Under the pieces are notes generated by a model that saw only the letters and a program-made list of their open reading frames with translations, did no database searches and had not been told where the DNA came from. From assembly GCF_007992715.1 (NCBI RefSeq), contig NZ_BKAU01000004.1, positions 248,001-312,000 on the forward strand: DNA of 64,000 bases, given 5' to 3'. Both the position numbers and the translations under genes were made by a program. Shown in pieces: positions 51,230 through 60,354 of this stretch; the first letter of the stretch is position 1, and the number at the start of each line of letters is the position of its first letter. This DNA is from Chitinophaga cymbidii (lineage in GTDB: Bacteria > Bacteroidota > Bacteroidia > Chitinophagales > Chitinophagaceae).

Positions 51230-53068
51230 ATGAAAAAAACAAAAATTATAAATACACTTTTGATAACTCTTTCCCTGGGATATTTTACTTCCTGTAGTAA
51301 GTATCTGGATGTGTCCGATGAGCTGGCAGGCGGTATCAGCGATATCTCCCAGGTATTCGATAACGTGGACCGTACCAGGAAGTGGTACTCCCAGGTTTTT
51401 GCCAACCGCCCCGACTATTCCATGATATGGGTAGAAACAGACGGTATGGGCAACCCGTGGACTGCTTACGCTGATGAGATATATACAAGGCTGGCCAACA
51501 ACTCGGGAAAATATAACGAGTGGAACTCCTCCAACTCCGCCGCGCAAAGGTGGGGCAAGCTTTACGAAAGTATCCGTCAGGCCAATATATTCCTGGAACA
51601 GGTAAGGCCCATTGTTGAAGAAGGCGGCCCCGGCGCAGCAGTACTTACCGAGCCGGAAGTAGAAAGTTACAAAGCCAACGTGCGGTTTATGAGGGCGCTG
51701 TACCACTATTACCTGATGGAGCTTTATGGCCCCATACCGATTGTGGACCATTCCATGACTTTGGAAGATGAGCTGGACCTGCCCCGGAATTCGCTCGATG
51801 AAGTGATAAACTTTATCGATGCGGAACTGCTGGCATCTATGCAGGGCATGGAGCAGGAACCTTATCACAACAATGAATCCTATCGTGCCGTTCCCACGAA
51901 GGGCGTTGCATTGGCCGTTCGGGCAAAACTGTGGGCCTATGCCGCCAGCCCGCTCTTCAACGGAGGGTTTGCCGAAGGAAGACAATTAACGAACAAAGAC
52001 GGCAAACGCCTGTTCCCTGACCGCGACGAAAGCAAGCTGCAGAAAGCTATGCAGACCTGTAAAGATCTTATTGAATATGCTGAGCAGGGCGGCCGGTATC
52101 AGCTTTATAGAAACAGCGGCACTTTCGATCCCGCTAAATCTGTATACGAACTGTTCCAGCAGTACAATACGGAAATTATCTGGGCCAACTCGGCCACATC
52201 CTGGAAAGCCTACAACGGTGGTGGTTTTGACCAGTACGCCACCCCCAGGAGCGAGCCTTCTGGTCTTGGCGGCTTTCACGTATTGCAGGAGCTCGTTGAT
52301 GATTTTTATATGTCGGACGGTTATCCTGCCAAAAGCACTGCTTTCCTTGAGGCATCTCCTTCATACAGCGAAATCGGTTTTGGTACGCTGGATGGAGTAG
52401 AAGTTTCCAAAATGTATATCGGGCGTGAACCGCGTTTTTATAACACGATCACTTTTTCCGGCAAAAAATGGCATATCAGCAACAATGAGGTGCAGTTTTA
52501 CAAAGGTGGTAATTCGGATAACTCGGTAGGCGATGGCGCCCCGTTTACCGGATATCTTTTATACAAGAGAATGAACCGTACGGTGTATGGCCGTTCTCCG
52601 GGCGTAACCTCCATGTACAGACCTTCCATCATCTTCCGCCTCGCAGAGTTTTACCTGCTGTATGCCGAAATGCTCAATGAAGTGTCGCCTTCAGATCCGG
52701 ATGTGCTCAAATACGTTAACCTGATACGGGAACGTGCCGGCCTGCCGAAGCTGGAAGATCTGAACCCTGCCATAGCAGGCAACCAGGAGTTGCAGCGCGA
52801 AGCCATACGCCACGAAAGACGTATAGAGCTGGCTACCGAAGGTCAGCGTTATTTCGATGTACGCCGTTGGATGATAGCCGAAAATACGCCCGACCAGGGT
52901 GGTCAGGGCGGTGATTTTACAGGTATGACCCCGGATGGGAATAAAGCGGCATATCATGTACGCAGAAAGGTACAGACCCGTAGCTTCAAACGTAAGAACT
53001 ACCTGTTTCCTATACCGCTGGCCGAAATGCAGAGAAGTAAAAACCTTGTACAGAATCCCGGCTGGTAA
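51230..53068 (+). CDS. SusD/RagB-like glycan-binding lipoprotein
   Basis: The 612-residue protein is longer than the usual 500-550. Its lipoprotein signal ends FTSC-SK (Cys about 23). SusD landmarks are FMRALYHYYLMELYGPIPIVD (about 145-165) and the C-terminal EAIRHERRIELATEGQRYFDVRRW, then YLFPIPLAEMQ. It caps the adjacent SusC and recognises the glycan. The operon position is between SusC and an Ig-like lipoprotein. Confidence 0.95.
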   Translation: MKKTKIINTLLITLSLGYFTSCSKYLDVSDELAGGISDISQVFDNVDRTRKWYSQVFANRPDYSMIWVETDGMGNPWTAYADEIYTRLANNSGKYNEWNSSNSAAQRWGKLYESIRQANIFLEQVRPIVEEGGPGAAVLTEPEVESYKANVRFMRALYHYYLMELYGPIPIVDHSMTLEDELDLPRNSLDEVINFIDAELLASMQGMEQEPYHNNESYRAVPTKGVALAVRAKLWAYAASPLFNGGFAEGRQLTNKDGKRLFPDRDESKLQKAMQTCKDLIEYAEQGGRYQLYRNSGTFDPAKSVYELFQQYNTEIIWANSATSWKAYNGGGFDQYATPRSEPSGLGGFHVLQELVDDFYMSDGYPAKSTAFLEASPSYSEIGFGTLDGVEVSKMYIGREPRFYNTITFSGKKWHISNNEVQFYKGGNSDNSVGDGAPFTGYLLYKRMNRTVYGRSPGVTSMYRPSIIFRLAEFYLLYAEMLNEVSPSDPDVLKYVNLIRERAGLPKLEDLNPAIAGNQELQREAIRHERRIELATEGQRYFDVRRWMIAENTPDQGGQGGDFTGMTPDGNKAAYHVRRKVQTRSFKRKNYLFPIPLAEMQRSKNLVQNPGW

Positions 53069-53100
53069 CATAAAAAACTATCTACTTTAAATTGAATTGT

Positions 53101-54255
53101 ATGTTGAACAATAATAAAGTATTCGCATTTGCGGCTACGTTCCTGCTGTTCGGCCTGTTGCTCGCAGGCTGCGGAAAAAGTTTCCTGGAGGTAAACGAAG
53201 TGGGTGTGGAAAGTATTACGATAAGCGAAGAGCTTGGCAACGGCGTTACGCTGCTGAAAGGCACTACGCTCGATGCTGGCTGGAAAGTGACCGTACTGCC
53301 CGAAAATGCAACGGACCGGGCGGAGAACTTTTCTTCCTCCAACCCGGATGTGGCCTCGGTAAACGGTATGGGCGTGGTAACAGCCAATACCGAAGGTACT
53401 GCAGACATTACCATATCAGTAGGCGGAAAGAACGTTGAATTTACGGTAACAGTAGTAAACAAGATTATTGTACCGGCTACAGGTATCCAGTTCCTGTCAT
53501 CCGAACTGGAACTGAAAAAGGGAGAAACGCTCAGCTTGCCTGGTCAGATTACGCTTACGCCGGCTGATGCAAATGACGGATTGGATTATACCTCTTCTGA
53601 TGCGGCTGTGGCTGCAGTAAATGAGGAAGGCCTGCTGGAAGGCATTTCGTTGGGAACGGCCACCATCACCGTTGCATCCAAACAAAATCCATCTGTTAAG
53701 GCTACGCTGACGGTGCAGGTAATGCCCTTTAGCGGCGATTACTCAAGGGCTGACTGGACGATGACAGCCTCCCATGAGCTGATGATAGCCACCAACAACC
53801 CGGAAGGAAATTCATTGTCGGCCGCCATTGACGGTGATCTTGCCACCAATTTCTGCCTCGTAAGGCCGGGTAAAACATCCGGTACTACCACCAAGGTAAG
53901 TGTGCCTTCCGGATCAGCTATTTATTTTATTGTAGACATGAAGACGGCCCAGGATGTGAACTACTTTAGAATACGTCACAGGAACATCACCCAAACCTTC
54001 ATAAGATGGTACGCATTTGATGAAATATCAGGCAGCAACGATGGTACAAATTTCGAGGTGATCGCAACAGATGTGGTTATTCCCGATGCCGCAACAGCAT
54101 CCGTGGAGGAGTCTGTTAATATACCCCTGCCAAAATCCAACTACCGTTACCTGAAATTCTATGCGCAGAAAGCACAATGTTTTAACCAGGCATCGTACAC
54201 ATCACAGGGCAATACGGTACAAATACAGGAGTTATATCTTGGTGTAACGCCCTAA
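53101..54255 (+). CDS. Ig-like (Big2) lipoprotein with discoidin-like end, probable surface glycan-binding protein
   Basis: The 384-residue protein has a signal ending LLAGC-GK. Two bacterial Ig-like (Big_2-type) repeats follow (about 38-120 and 123-215), with PENATDRAENFSSSNPDVASV and the parallel TPADANDGLDYTSSDAAVAAV segments. Residues about 220-384 form a beta-sandwich with F5/8 type C (discoidin, CBM32-like) features: ASHE..., DGDLATNF and the terminal YRYLKFYAQK strand. Such proteins after SusD usually act as surface glycan-binding proteins. TTG 53092 is a weaker alternative start. Confidence 0.85.
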   Translation: MLNNNKVFAFAATFLLFGLLLAGCGKSFLEVNEVGVESITISEELGNGVTLLKGTTLDAGWKVTVLPENATDRAENFSSSNPDVASVNGMGVVTANTEGTADITISVGGKNVEFTVTVVNKIIVPATGIQFLSSELELKKGETLSLPGQITLTPADANDGLDYTSSDAAVAAVNEEGLLEGISLGTATITVASKQNPSVKATLTVQVMPFSGDYSRADWTMTASHELMIATNNPEGNSLSAAIDGDLATNFCLVRPGKTSGTTTKVSVPSGSAIYFIVDMKTAQDVNYFRIRHRNITQTFIRWYAFDEISGSNDGTNFEVIATDVVIPDAATASVEESVNIPLPKSNYRYLKFYAQKAQCFNQASYTSQGNTVQIQELYLGVTP

Positions 54256-54269
54256 GTAAAATGCATTTT

Positions 54270-55808
54270 ATGAAACGATTAATAGTCGCGGTATGTATGC
54301 TCAGCATTGCATTAATAGGCAATGCCTGCCATAAATCATCGGATACTCCTGGCGGACCGCCGCCGCCGGAAAACCCACCCCCGTCATCCGGGGGTGGTGA
54401 TTTATCCGCATTCACGATAGACAGTACATTTACCAACCCGATCATGCCCGGCGGCGCTGATCCCTGGGTGATCGAAAAAAACGGGACATACTACTATACT
54501 TATACCCAGGGCAGCAAACTGGTTATCCTGGAAACAAAAAACATGTCATCGCTTGCATCGGCACGCAGGCACGAAGTCTGGACGCCTCCCTCCGGTCAGC
54601 CTTATTCAAAGAACCTGTGGGCGCCCGAGCTTCACGAGATCGATGGGAAATGGTATTTTTATTTTGCAGCCGATGACGGCGCGAATGCCAACCATCGCAT
54701 GTATGTGCTTGAGAATGCTTCGCCTACTCCTGTAGAAGGGAACTGGCTGATAAAGGGGAAAATATCCGACCCGTCAAATCAATGGGCGATCGATGGCACA
54801 GTATTAGAGCATGGCGGCCAGATGTATATGCTCTGGTCGGGAGGTAATGCCGGGGCGCCGCCGCAGCATATTTATATTGCAAAGATGAGCAACCCCTGGA
54901 CCATCTCGGGCGAAAAAGTGATCATATCCTCGCCTGCCTATGATTGGGAAAAGAAAGGCAACCCTATCAATGAAGGACCACAGGTGCTGATCAATCCCCA
55001 GGGCCGGGTATTTGTGGTGTATTCCGGCAGCGGCTACTGGGTAGATGGCTACTGCCTGGGATTGCTCACACTTAAAGAAAACGGGAATCCTATGAATCCT
55101 TCCGACTGGACGAAGAAGGACCAGCCTGTTTTTTCCATGAGAGCAGAAAGCGGCGCATATGGCCCGGGACACAATGGCTTTTTTAAATCGCCCGACGGCA
55201 AGGAAGACTGGATCATTTACCATGCACGTACCCGCGCGGGCGGGGGCGACGGTAACGGCCGCAACCCGCGTATCCAGCGCTTTACCTGGAACGTTGACGG
55301 GTCCCCCAACTTCGGGGCCCCGGCGAATATTGCCATACCGCAAAACCGCCCATCCGGCGAGAAATGGCGATACATATATCCCAAGACGAAATGGGCCATT
55401 GCCGCATTCAGCTCGGAGGAAACCGTCAACAGCCGTTTGGCATCCCGCCTGATAGATAATAATACCGCTACTTTCTGGATTGCGCGGTATTCTTCCGATC
55501 CAACGGATTATCCCGGACATTGGGTGACCGTGGATATGGGAGAAGGATCCGGGGTTGATGGCTTTATCATCAATCAGAAAGAAGGTGACCGCAAAATAAA
55601 GGAACTGCAGTTGCTGATCAGTAATGACAACAATTCCTGGGAAAACCTTGGTGTGTTTACCCTCAATAATATCGATCTGTTGAAGCAATACATAGATCTG
55701 CCCCAACGCAAGCAGTTCCGCTATTTCAGGCTGGCTCCCAAATCCGGTTATGATGCGCAGCGTCAACCCGGCCTGGCGGAGGTATCTGCATTCAGATTTA
55801 AAGATTGA
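54270..55808 (+). CDS. GH43 lipoprotein with C-terminal discoidin/CBM32-like domain
   Basis: The 512-residue protein has a lipoprotein signal (GNAC-HK, Cys about 20). A Pro/Gly/Ser linker (about 27-45) is followed by a GH43 propeller with catalytic Asp in GADPWV (about 65), Asp in AIDGTV (about 174) and Glu in NEGPQV (about 235), plus NLWAPELHE. The C-terminal part (about 370-512) is an F5/8-type domain (ASRLIDNNTATFW, FRYFRLAPKSGYDAQ). It is closely related to the beta-trefoil GH43 at 3753, with the accessory domain swapped from N- to C-terminus. It is probably arabinan-active at the surface. Confidence 0.9.
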   Translation: MKRLIVAVCMLSIALIGNACHKSSDTPGGPPPPENPPPSSGGGDLSAFTIDSTFTNPIMPGGADPWVIEKNGTYYYTYTQGSKLVILETKNMSSLASARRHEVWTPPSGQPYSKNLWAPELHEIDGKWYFYFAADDGANANHRMYVLENASPTPVEGNWLIKGKISDPSNQWAIDGTVLEHGGQMYMLWSGGNAGAPPQHIYIAKMSNPWTISGEKVIISSPAYDWEKKGNPINEGPQVLINPQGRVFVVYSGSGYWVDGYCLGLLTLKENGNPMNPSDWTKKDQPVFSMRAESGAYGPGHNGFFKSPDGKEDWIIYHARTRAGGGDGNGRNPRIQRFTWNVDGSPNFGAPANIAIPQNRPSGEKWRYIYPKTKWAIAAFSSEETVNSRLASRLIDNNTATFWIARYSSDPTDYPGHWVTVDMGEGSGVDGFIINQKEGDRKIKELQLLISNDNNSWENLGVFTLNNIDLLKQYIDLPQRKQFRYFRLAPKSGYDAQRQPGLAEVSAFRFKD

Positions 55809-55834
55809 TCAATGGTTCATCGAAAAATAGCTTT

Positions 55835-56941
55835 ATGTTTAAAAATTTGTTTTTATCGTTACTAACCGTTTTTTCTATTCAGGGTGTATCCGCGCAGCAG
55901 AATTTCCTGTCGGGTTTCCCGAAGGGGTTTGCGCCGAAAGAGGTTGGGAAAGATCTGGCATATCATTTCATTGACAGCAGGCATGATCTGTATGCAGCGA
56001 GATGGATACATTATGCCGAAGTTTGTACATGGAACGGCGCACTGGACTATGCGCTGAAAGCAAAGGACCAGCAGCTTGTCAAACTGTTGCAGCGTAAATT
56101 CGAGCCCTTCTTTGGCAGGGAAAAGGCGCTGCTGCCGCCCATGAACCATGTGGATTATAATATGTTCGGAAGTATTGCACTCAAACTCTACCAGGTAACA
56201 AAAGATAACCGGTACCGGGATATGGGACTGGCTTATGCTGATGCCCAGTGGAACGTGCCGGAAAATGCAACACCGGCCGAGAAAGCATGGAGTGAAAAAG
56301 GGTATTCCTGGCAGACACGCCTCTGGATTGACGATATGTACATGATCACCGTTGTACAAAGGGAGGCATACAAAGTTACCGGAGATATAAAATATATTGA
56401 TCGCGCGGCAAAGGAAATGGTGCTGTACCTGGATGAATTGCAACGCCCCAACGGTCTTTTCTATCATGCACCGGATGTTCCTTTATACTGGGCAAGGGGA
56501 GATGGCTGGATGGCTGTAGGGATGGCCGACCTGCTGCGTGATCTGCCCAAAGACCACAAGGACAGGCCGCGTATTATGGCAGGTTACCTCGCCATGATGA
56601 AAAGCCTGAAGGATTACCAAAGACCAGAAGGGATGTGGAACCAGTTGATTGATGAGCCGGACTTTTGGGCAGAGACATCCGGAACGGCCATGTTCACCTA
56701 TGCGTTTATCCGGGGTATTCAACAAGGCTGGTTAGATGCCGCGGAATACGGCCCCGCCGCACGGAAAGCCTGGATGGCCATGGTCCCGTATATCGACGAA
56801 CGCAAAAATGTGACCGAAGTGTGTATTGGTACGGGCAAGAAGAATGATAAAGCGCACTACGCCAACCGTCCGCGCAATGCAGGTGATTTTCATGGACAAG
56901 CGCCATATCTGTGGTGTTCGGCGGCGCTGATGGATAAATGA
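55835..56941 (+). CDS. GH105 unsaturated rhamnogalacturonyl hydrolase, secreted
   Basis: The 368-residue protein starts MFKNLFLSLLTVF, with a signal peptide ending VSA-QQ. GH105 landmarks are YSWQTRLWIDDMYMIT, FYHAPDVPLYWARGDGWMAVGM and AETSGTAMFTYAF. It is shorter than the GH105 at 46702 because it lacks the lipoprotein linker. A periplasmic location is expected, whereas the paralogue is lipid-anchored. It is the last gene of the locus. Confidence 0.92.
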   Translation: MFKNLFLSLLTVFSIQGVSAQQNFLSGFPKGFAPKEVGKDLAYHFIDSRHDLYAARWIHYAEVCTWNGALDYALKAKDQQLVKLLQRKFEPFFGREKALLPPMNHVDYNMFGSIALKLYQVTKDNRYRDMGLAYADAQWNVPENATPAEKAWSEKGYSWQTRLWIDDMYMITVVQREAYKVTGDIKYIDRAAKEMVLYLDELQRPNGLFYHAPDVPLYWARGDGWMAVGMADLLRDLPKDHKDRPRIMAGYLAMMKSLKDYQRPEGMWNQLIDEPDFWAETSGTAMFTYAFIRGIQQGWLDAAEYGPAARKAWMAMVPYIDERKNVTEVCIGTGKKNDKAHYANRPRNAGDFHGQAPYLWCSAALMDK

Positions 56942-56968
56942 TAGGCCCTTGCGCTGGTTCGTTATCTG

Positions 56969-57475
56969 CTATGGCGTCGTTTCTTTATACACCACACTGA
57001 ATACTCCTTCATACTTATTGAATTCCTCCGTGAATGGGCCAGCGTATATACTGTCCTTTTTAAGATGGATGGAGAATTTTCCGAGGACGCGTCCTTCAAT
57101 AGTATCAAATCCTACTATTTCAAGGCGGTTTTCTTTGGTGGAATCCAGGCTGTATTTAGCGATGATACCGGCACAGTGCTCGCAATTGGGAACGATCACG
57201 CCGGCGCCAAACTTCTCTAACTTTCCAGTGAACGTGGGGCTTCTTTTGAAATCAAACGTTATCCGTTCGTTGTTTTCTCCCCATCCTTCCACGTAATAGG
57301 TGCTGTCGTTGCTTTGGCGAAAGCCCAGCGCGGTATTCACCGCCCAGTGATCACCGTTCTTTTTAGCCCGGAAAGTGAATGTGTCCTCTTTATCCCCGTC
57401 ATTTTCCATTTTTGATTTGGAGCATCCGGAGGCGATCGTCAGTAAAGCTGTGGAGATGATGATGATATATTTCAT
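56969..57475 (-). CDS. Small lipoprotein, unknown function
   Basis: The 168-residue protein has a lipoprotein signal ending IASGC-SK. The mature part is beta-rich, with an FRAKKNGDHWAVNTALGF opening similar to small Bacteroidota lipoproteins of the DUF6252 kind (weak resemblance). A CEHC motif (about 96-99) might bind metal or form a disulfide. It converges with the GH105 gene and is probably not part of that operon. Confidence 0.65.
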   Translation of the reverse strand: MKYIIIISTALLTIASGCSKSKMENDGDKEDTFTFRAKKNGDHWAVNTALGFRQSNDSTYYVEGWGENNERITFDFKRSPTFTGKLEKFGAGVIVPNCEHCAGIIAKYSLDSTKENRLEIVGFDTIEGRVLGKFSIHLKKDSIYAGPFTEEFNKYEGVFSVVYKETTP

Positions 57476-57587
57476 AAGTAACGTGTAAGCATGGTCCTGT
57501 TAAAAATAGTGCAAAATTGAAAAAGGCGGATCACAAATTTGACACTTGAAAAGCTGGCTGGCCGGATGATAAAAGCAGCAAAAATCC

Positions 57588-57595
57588 TACCTTTG
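57588..57595 (+). promoter_or_regulatory. Candidate -7 element for the AraC gene at 57614
   Basis: TACCTTTG matches TAnnTTTG exactly and lies 18 bases before the ATG. No good TTG is found at the expected -33 distance. Confidence 0.5.
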
Positions 57596-57613
57596 AATTA
57601 TATAACTGCTGCC

Positions 57614-58558
57614 ATGGAAAAAACAATCCCCACCGAAAGCCTCATCCAATACTACCAGAGAACAGGGCAGGAGGTCCCCGCAGACCTGCTGCACCATCCC
57701 GCCGGCACCGGGCACTTCAATGTAAGGCTGGCCGTTACCGCCACCCGCAAAACTCCCTTCAACAGGCGGGACTACTTCAAGATCTGCCTCAGCAGCGGCA
57801 CCGGCAAAAACAAAGGCACCCTGGTGTATCATGATAAAGAAATACAGCTGCAGCAACCCTGCATCATCTTCACGCATCCTTCCGTGCCGGCATCCATCGA
57901 AATACCCTGTCACTCCGCCAGCCGCTACAGCGTTTTTTTTAACAAGCCTTTTATAGAAGGACTTGTTCCGCCGGACGTGCAGTACGCCAGCCCGCTCTTT
58001 AACGCCGCGTTGCATCCGGTAGTGGCGCTTACGGAGGAAGAGAAAAGCCGGCTAACGATGTATTTCGCTGAAATGCAATCCCTGCAGGAATCGGCTTATC
58101 CCTTTAAAAGGGAAATGATCCGGAACATATTGCAATTGCTCATTCACGAAGGCATCCGGCTGCAGCAAAAACAGACCGGTCAGCCGGCTGTTATCCGGGA
58201 CAGGCTGGTGAATGATTTCTTTGCACTCCTGAACCTGCAATTCCCGGTCGATTCGCCGGACAGTTCCTTAAAACTCCTGACCCCGGCACACTTTGCCGAC
58301 CTGCTGCACGTGCATGTGAACCATCTGAACAGCGTGGTGAAAAAGCATTCCGGGAAAACTACCCGCACCATCATCCACGAGCGCGTAGTAGCAGAGGCGC
58401 GGGCCTTGTTAAGAAATACCAACTGGAACATTGCCGAGGTGGCCTATGCGCTTGGTTTCGAATATCCTTCCCACTTTAACAAGTACTTCAAGCAGTTTAC
58501 CGGCGTCAGCCCGCAGGAGTTCAGGCAGCAAAAAATGACCCCGGCTGCTCACCTTTGA
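57614..58558 (+). CDS. AraC family transcriptional regulator
   Basis: The 314-residue protein starts MEKTIPTESLIQY. The N-terminal cupin-like half includes FKICLSSGTGKNKGTLVYHDKEI. The C-terminal HTH pair (about 210-310) has THFADLL-like first helix LLTPAHFADLLHVHVNHLNS and second unit NWNIAEVAYALGFEYPSHFNKYFKQF with GVSPQEFRQ. The MFS exporter gene begins 81 bases downstream on the same strand and is a probable target. Confidence 0.9.
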   Translation: MEKTIPTESLIQYYQRTGQEVPADLLHHPAGTGHFNVRLAVTATRKTPFNRRDYFKICLSSGTGKNKGTLVYHDKEIQLQQPCIIFTHPSVPASIEIPCHSASRYSVFFNKPFIEGLVPPDVQYASPLFNAALHPVVALTEEEKSRLTMYFAEMQSLQESAYPFKREMIRNILQLLIHEGIRLQQKQTGQPAVIRDRLVNDFFALLNLQFPVDSPDSSLKLLTPAHFADLLHVHVNHLNSVVKKHSGKTTRTIIHERVVAEARALLRNTNWNIAEVAYALGFEYPSHFNKYFKQFTGVSPQEFRQQKMTPAAHL

Positions 58559-58610
58559 TTTGTATAAGTATCTCTTTGAATGATATAACACGCATGGAGG
58601 CGCGGCGGTC

Positions 58611-58618
58611 TATCTTTG
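58611..58618 (+). promoter_or_regulatory. Candidate -7 element for the MFS transporter gene
   Basis: TATCTTTG matches TAnnTTTG and lies 22 bases before the ATG at 58640. It indicates that the transporter has its own promoter, separate from the upstream AraC gene. Confidence 0.5.
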
Positions 58619-58639
58619 CACAGCCAAAAGCCATTTACC

Positions 58640-59869
58640 ATGAGGACTATCAACGAATCCAATATACGGTGGAACACATACGTTGCATTAGGTTTAATAC
58701 CGTTATCCGGCTTCGCGATGGACGTATATATCCCGTCCCTGCCGGATATGGCGGTGCAGCTGAACACTACGCCGGCGGCCATCCAGCTGACGCTTTCGCT
58801 GTTCATCATCAGCTACGGCGTTTCACAATTGATCGTAGGCGGCCTGATCGATACGTACGGCCGCTACCGGCCCAACCTGGCGGCAATGCTCGTGTTCAGC
58901 GCTTCCAGCTTTCTCATCGCCTATACAAAGAACCTGCCGCTGATATATGTGATGCGTGTCGTACAAGGCTTTGCGGTGGCGGTCATCATCGTGAGCAAAC
59001 GCAGCTTTTTCGTGGATATGTACCGCGGTGACCAGCTGAAGAAGTACACCAGCCTGTTTTCTGTTATCTGGGCTATCGGCCCGATCGTAGCGCCGTTCCT
59101 CGGCGGTTTTTTTCAGACGACCTGGGGATGGACTTCCAATTTTATTTTCCTGGGATGTTTCAGCTTGCTGTTTTTTATCGTTGAAATATTTACCGGCGGC
59201 GAATCGCAAAAAGCGCCGCAACCGCTTAGTGTGCGGGTGATAGCGGACAGCTACTTCCATATGATCAAAAAGCCGGATTTCAGCGCGGGCATGGGAATAC
59301 TTGGATTTACCTACGCCATGATCCTCCTGTATGGCATGGCCAGTCCATTCCTGATCGAGCACCGCCTGCACCTCTCACCGGCGGTAACGGGGTATTGCGC
59401 CCTGTTTTCAGGCGTGTCGGTGATGACAGGCGGCACCATCTCCCGCATCCTGATCCGGCAACCGTTCGTAAAAAAGCTGGTCATCGCGTCCGGCCTGCAG
59501 GTGGTGCTGGCCACTGTGATCATCATCAGCACTTTTTATCATCAAAGCCTGGTGACCTTGATGCTCTATGTATTTCTGCTGCACAGCACCGGTGGTTTCA
59601 TATTTAATAACCTCATGTCGTATTGCCTCACGCGCTTCCCGCAATATGCCGGCAAGGCTACCGGCCTCGTAGGGGGCGGCTTTTCGGTGGTGACTTCCAT
59701 TTTAAGCACTTTACTGGTGAAGGTGGTGTCTATCACCGATCAGACGGCCTTAGGCGTAGCTTACGCGGTATTGATCATCGGCACGCTGCTGCTGATCGTA
59801 AAAACGAAATGGAAGACGGGGGAAAGTGTTGTCTTCGAAACGGCGGACCGGAAGCAGCTGACAGCATAG
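58640..59869 (+). CDS. MFS multidrug exporter (Bcr/CflA-like DHA1)
   Basis: The 409-residue protein has 12 predicted membrane helices. Family landmarks are the opening GLIPLSGFAMDVYIPSLPDM (the TDMYLPALP-like motif of Bcr/CflA exporters), motif A-like GGLIDTYGRYRPNL (about 69-82), and the helix-4 Arg in YVMRVVQGFAVAV. It probably exports drugs or small amphipathic compounds by proton antiport. ATG 58640 was chosen over the TTG at 58616, which lies inside the promoter box. Confidence 0.9.
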   Translation: MRTINESNIRWNTYVALGLIPLSGFAMDVYIPSLPDMAVQLNTTPAAIQLTLSLFIISYGVSQLIVGGLIDTYGRYRPNLAAMLVFSASSFLIAYTKNLPLIYVMRVVQGFAVAVIIVSKRSFFVDMYRGDQLKKYTSLFSVIWAIGPIVAPFLGGFFQTTWGWTSNFIFLGCFSLLFFIVEIFTGGESQKAPQPLSVRVIADSYFHMIKKPDFSAGMGILGFTYAMILLYGMASPFLIEHRLHLSPAVTGYCALFSGVSVMTGGTISRILIRQPFVKKLVIASGLQVVLATVIIISTFYHQSLVTLMLYVFLLHSTGGFIFNNLMSYCLTRFPQYAGKATGLVGGGFSVVTSILSTLLVKVVSITDQTALGVAYAVLIIGTLLLIVKTKWKTGESVVFETADRKQLTA

Positions 59870-59874
59870 ATAAG

Positions 59875-60165
59875 TCAGCTTCCCGCCAGCGGCGTCCCGA
59901 AGATGCCCACGGCCAGCTCTATCCAGATCAATACCAGCGCCGCCAGTATCCCCACAACGATCGCGATCCGGTATTCCGTCTTCTTTACATTTCTTATCAC
60001 CAGCTCGCACAGCAGCCCCGTGCCGAATAACAGTACGCCGGCAACAATGAAATCGAATGGCGACCAGTTTACTTCGGCCGTGAACTGCATGGCTACCAAT
60101 GGTATCAGCAACAGCAGCGCCGCCGCGATCAGGATGCCGAGCAATCTTTTGTTTTGTGTGATCAT
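59875..60165 (-). CDS. Small integral membrane protein, unknown function
   Basis: The 96-residue protein has three predicted membrane helices (about 8-27, 37-58 and 68-90) and short loops. No motif is recognised. It converges with the MFS gene, with only 5 bases between the stops. The start is at ATG 60165. Confidence 0.68.
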   Translation of the reverse strand: MITQNKRLLGILIAAALLLLIPLVAMQFTAEVNWSPFDFIVAGVLLFGTGLLCELVIRNVKKTEYRIAIVVGILAALVLIWIELAVGIFGTPLAGS

Positions 60166-60268
60166 AGTTGTGTTATTATGATGATTAAAAAGTACTTTGC
60201 ATTACAAAGTTAATGCGTATTTTTATTGCGGAAAAATTTTTTTGGAAAGGAGAGCTGACTAGAAAAGA

Positions 60269-60346
60269 GGGCTGACTAAAAAGGGCACTCCCTCCCGGGT
60301 AGGTGATGGGAACAACGCGGTTCTCTGCGCCTTTTATAGTCAGCCC
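60269..60346. repeat. Inverted repeat downstream of the terpene synthase gene
   Basis: GGGCTGACTA (60269-60278) pairs with TAGTCAGCCC (60337-60346), and the pairing extends inward through AAAAGG / CCTTTT with one offset, around a loop of about 58 bases. GCTGACTA is also directly repeated at 60254-60261. The terpene synthase stop lies 9 bases beyond the right arm, so on the minus strand this is a long-loop transcript-end structure with a TCTTTTCT tail. Confidence 0.55.
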
Positions 60347-60354
60347 AGTGGAAA

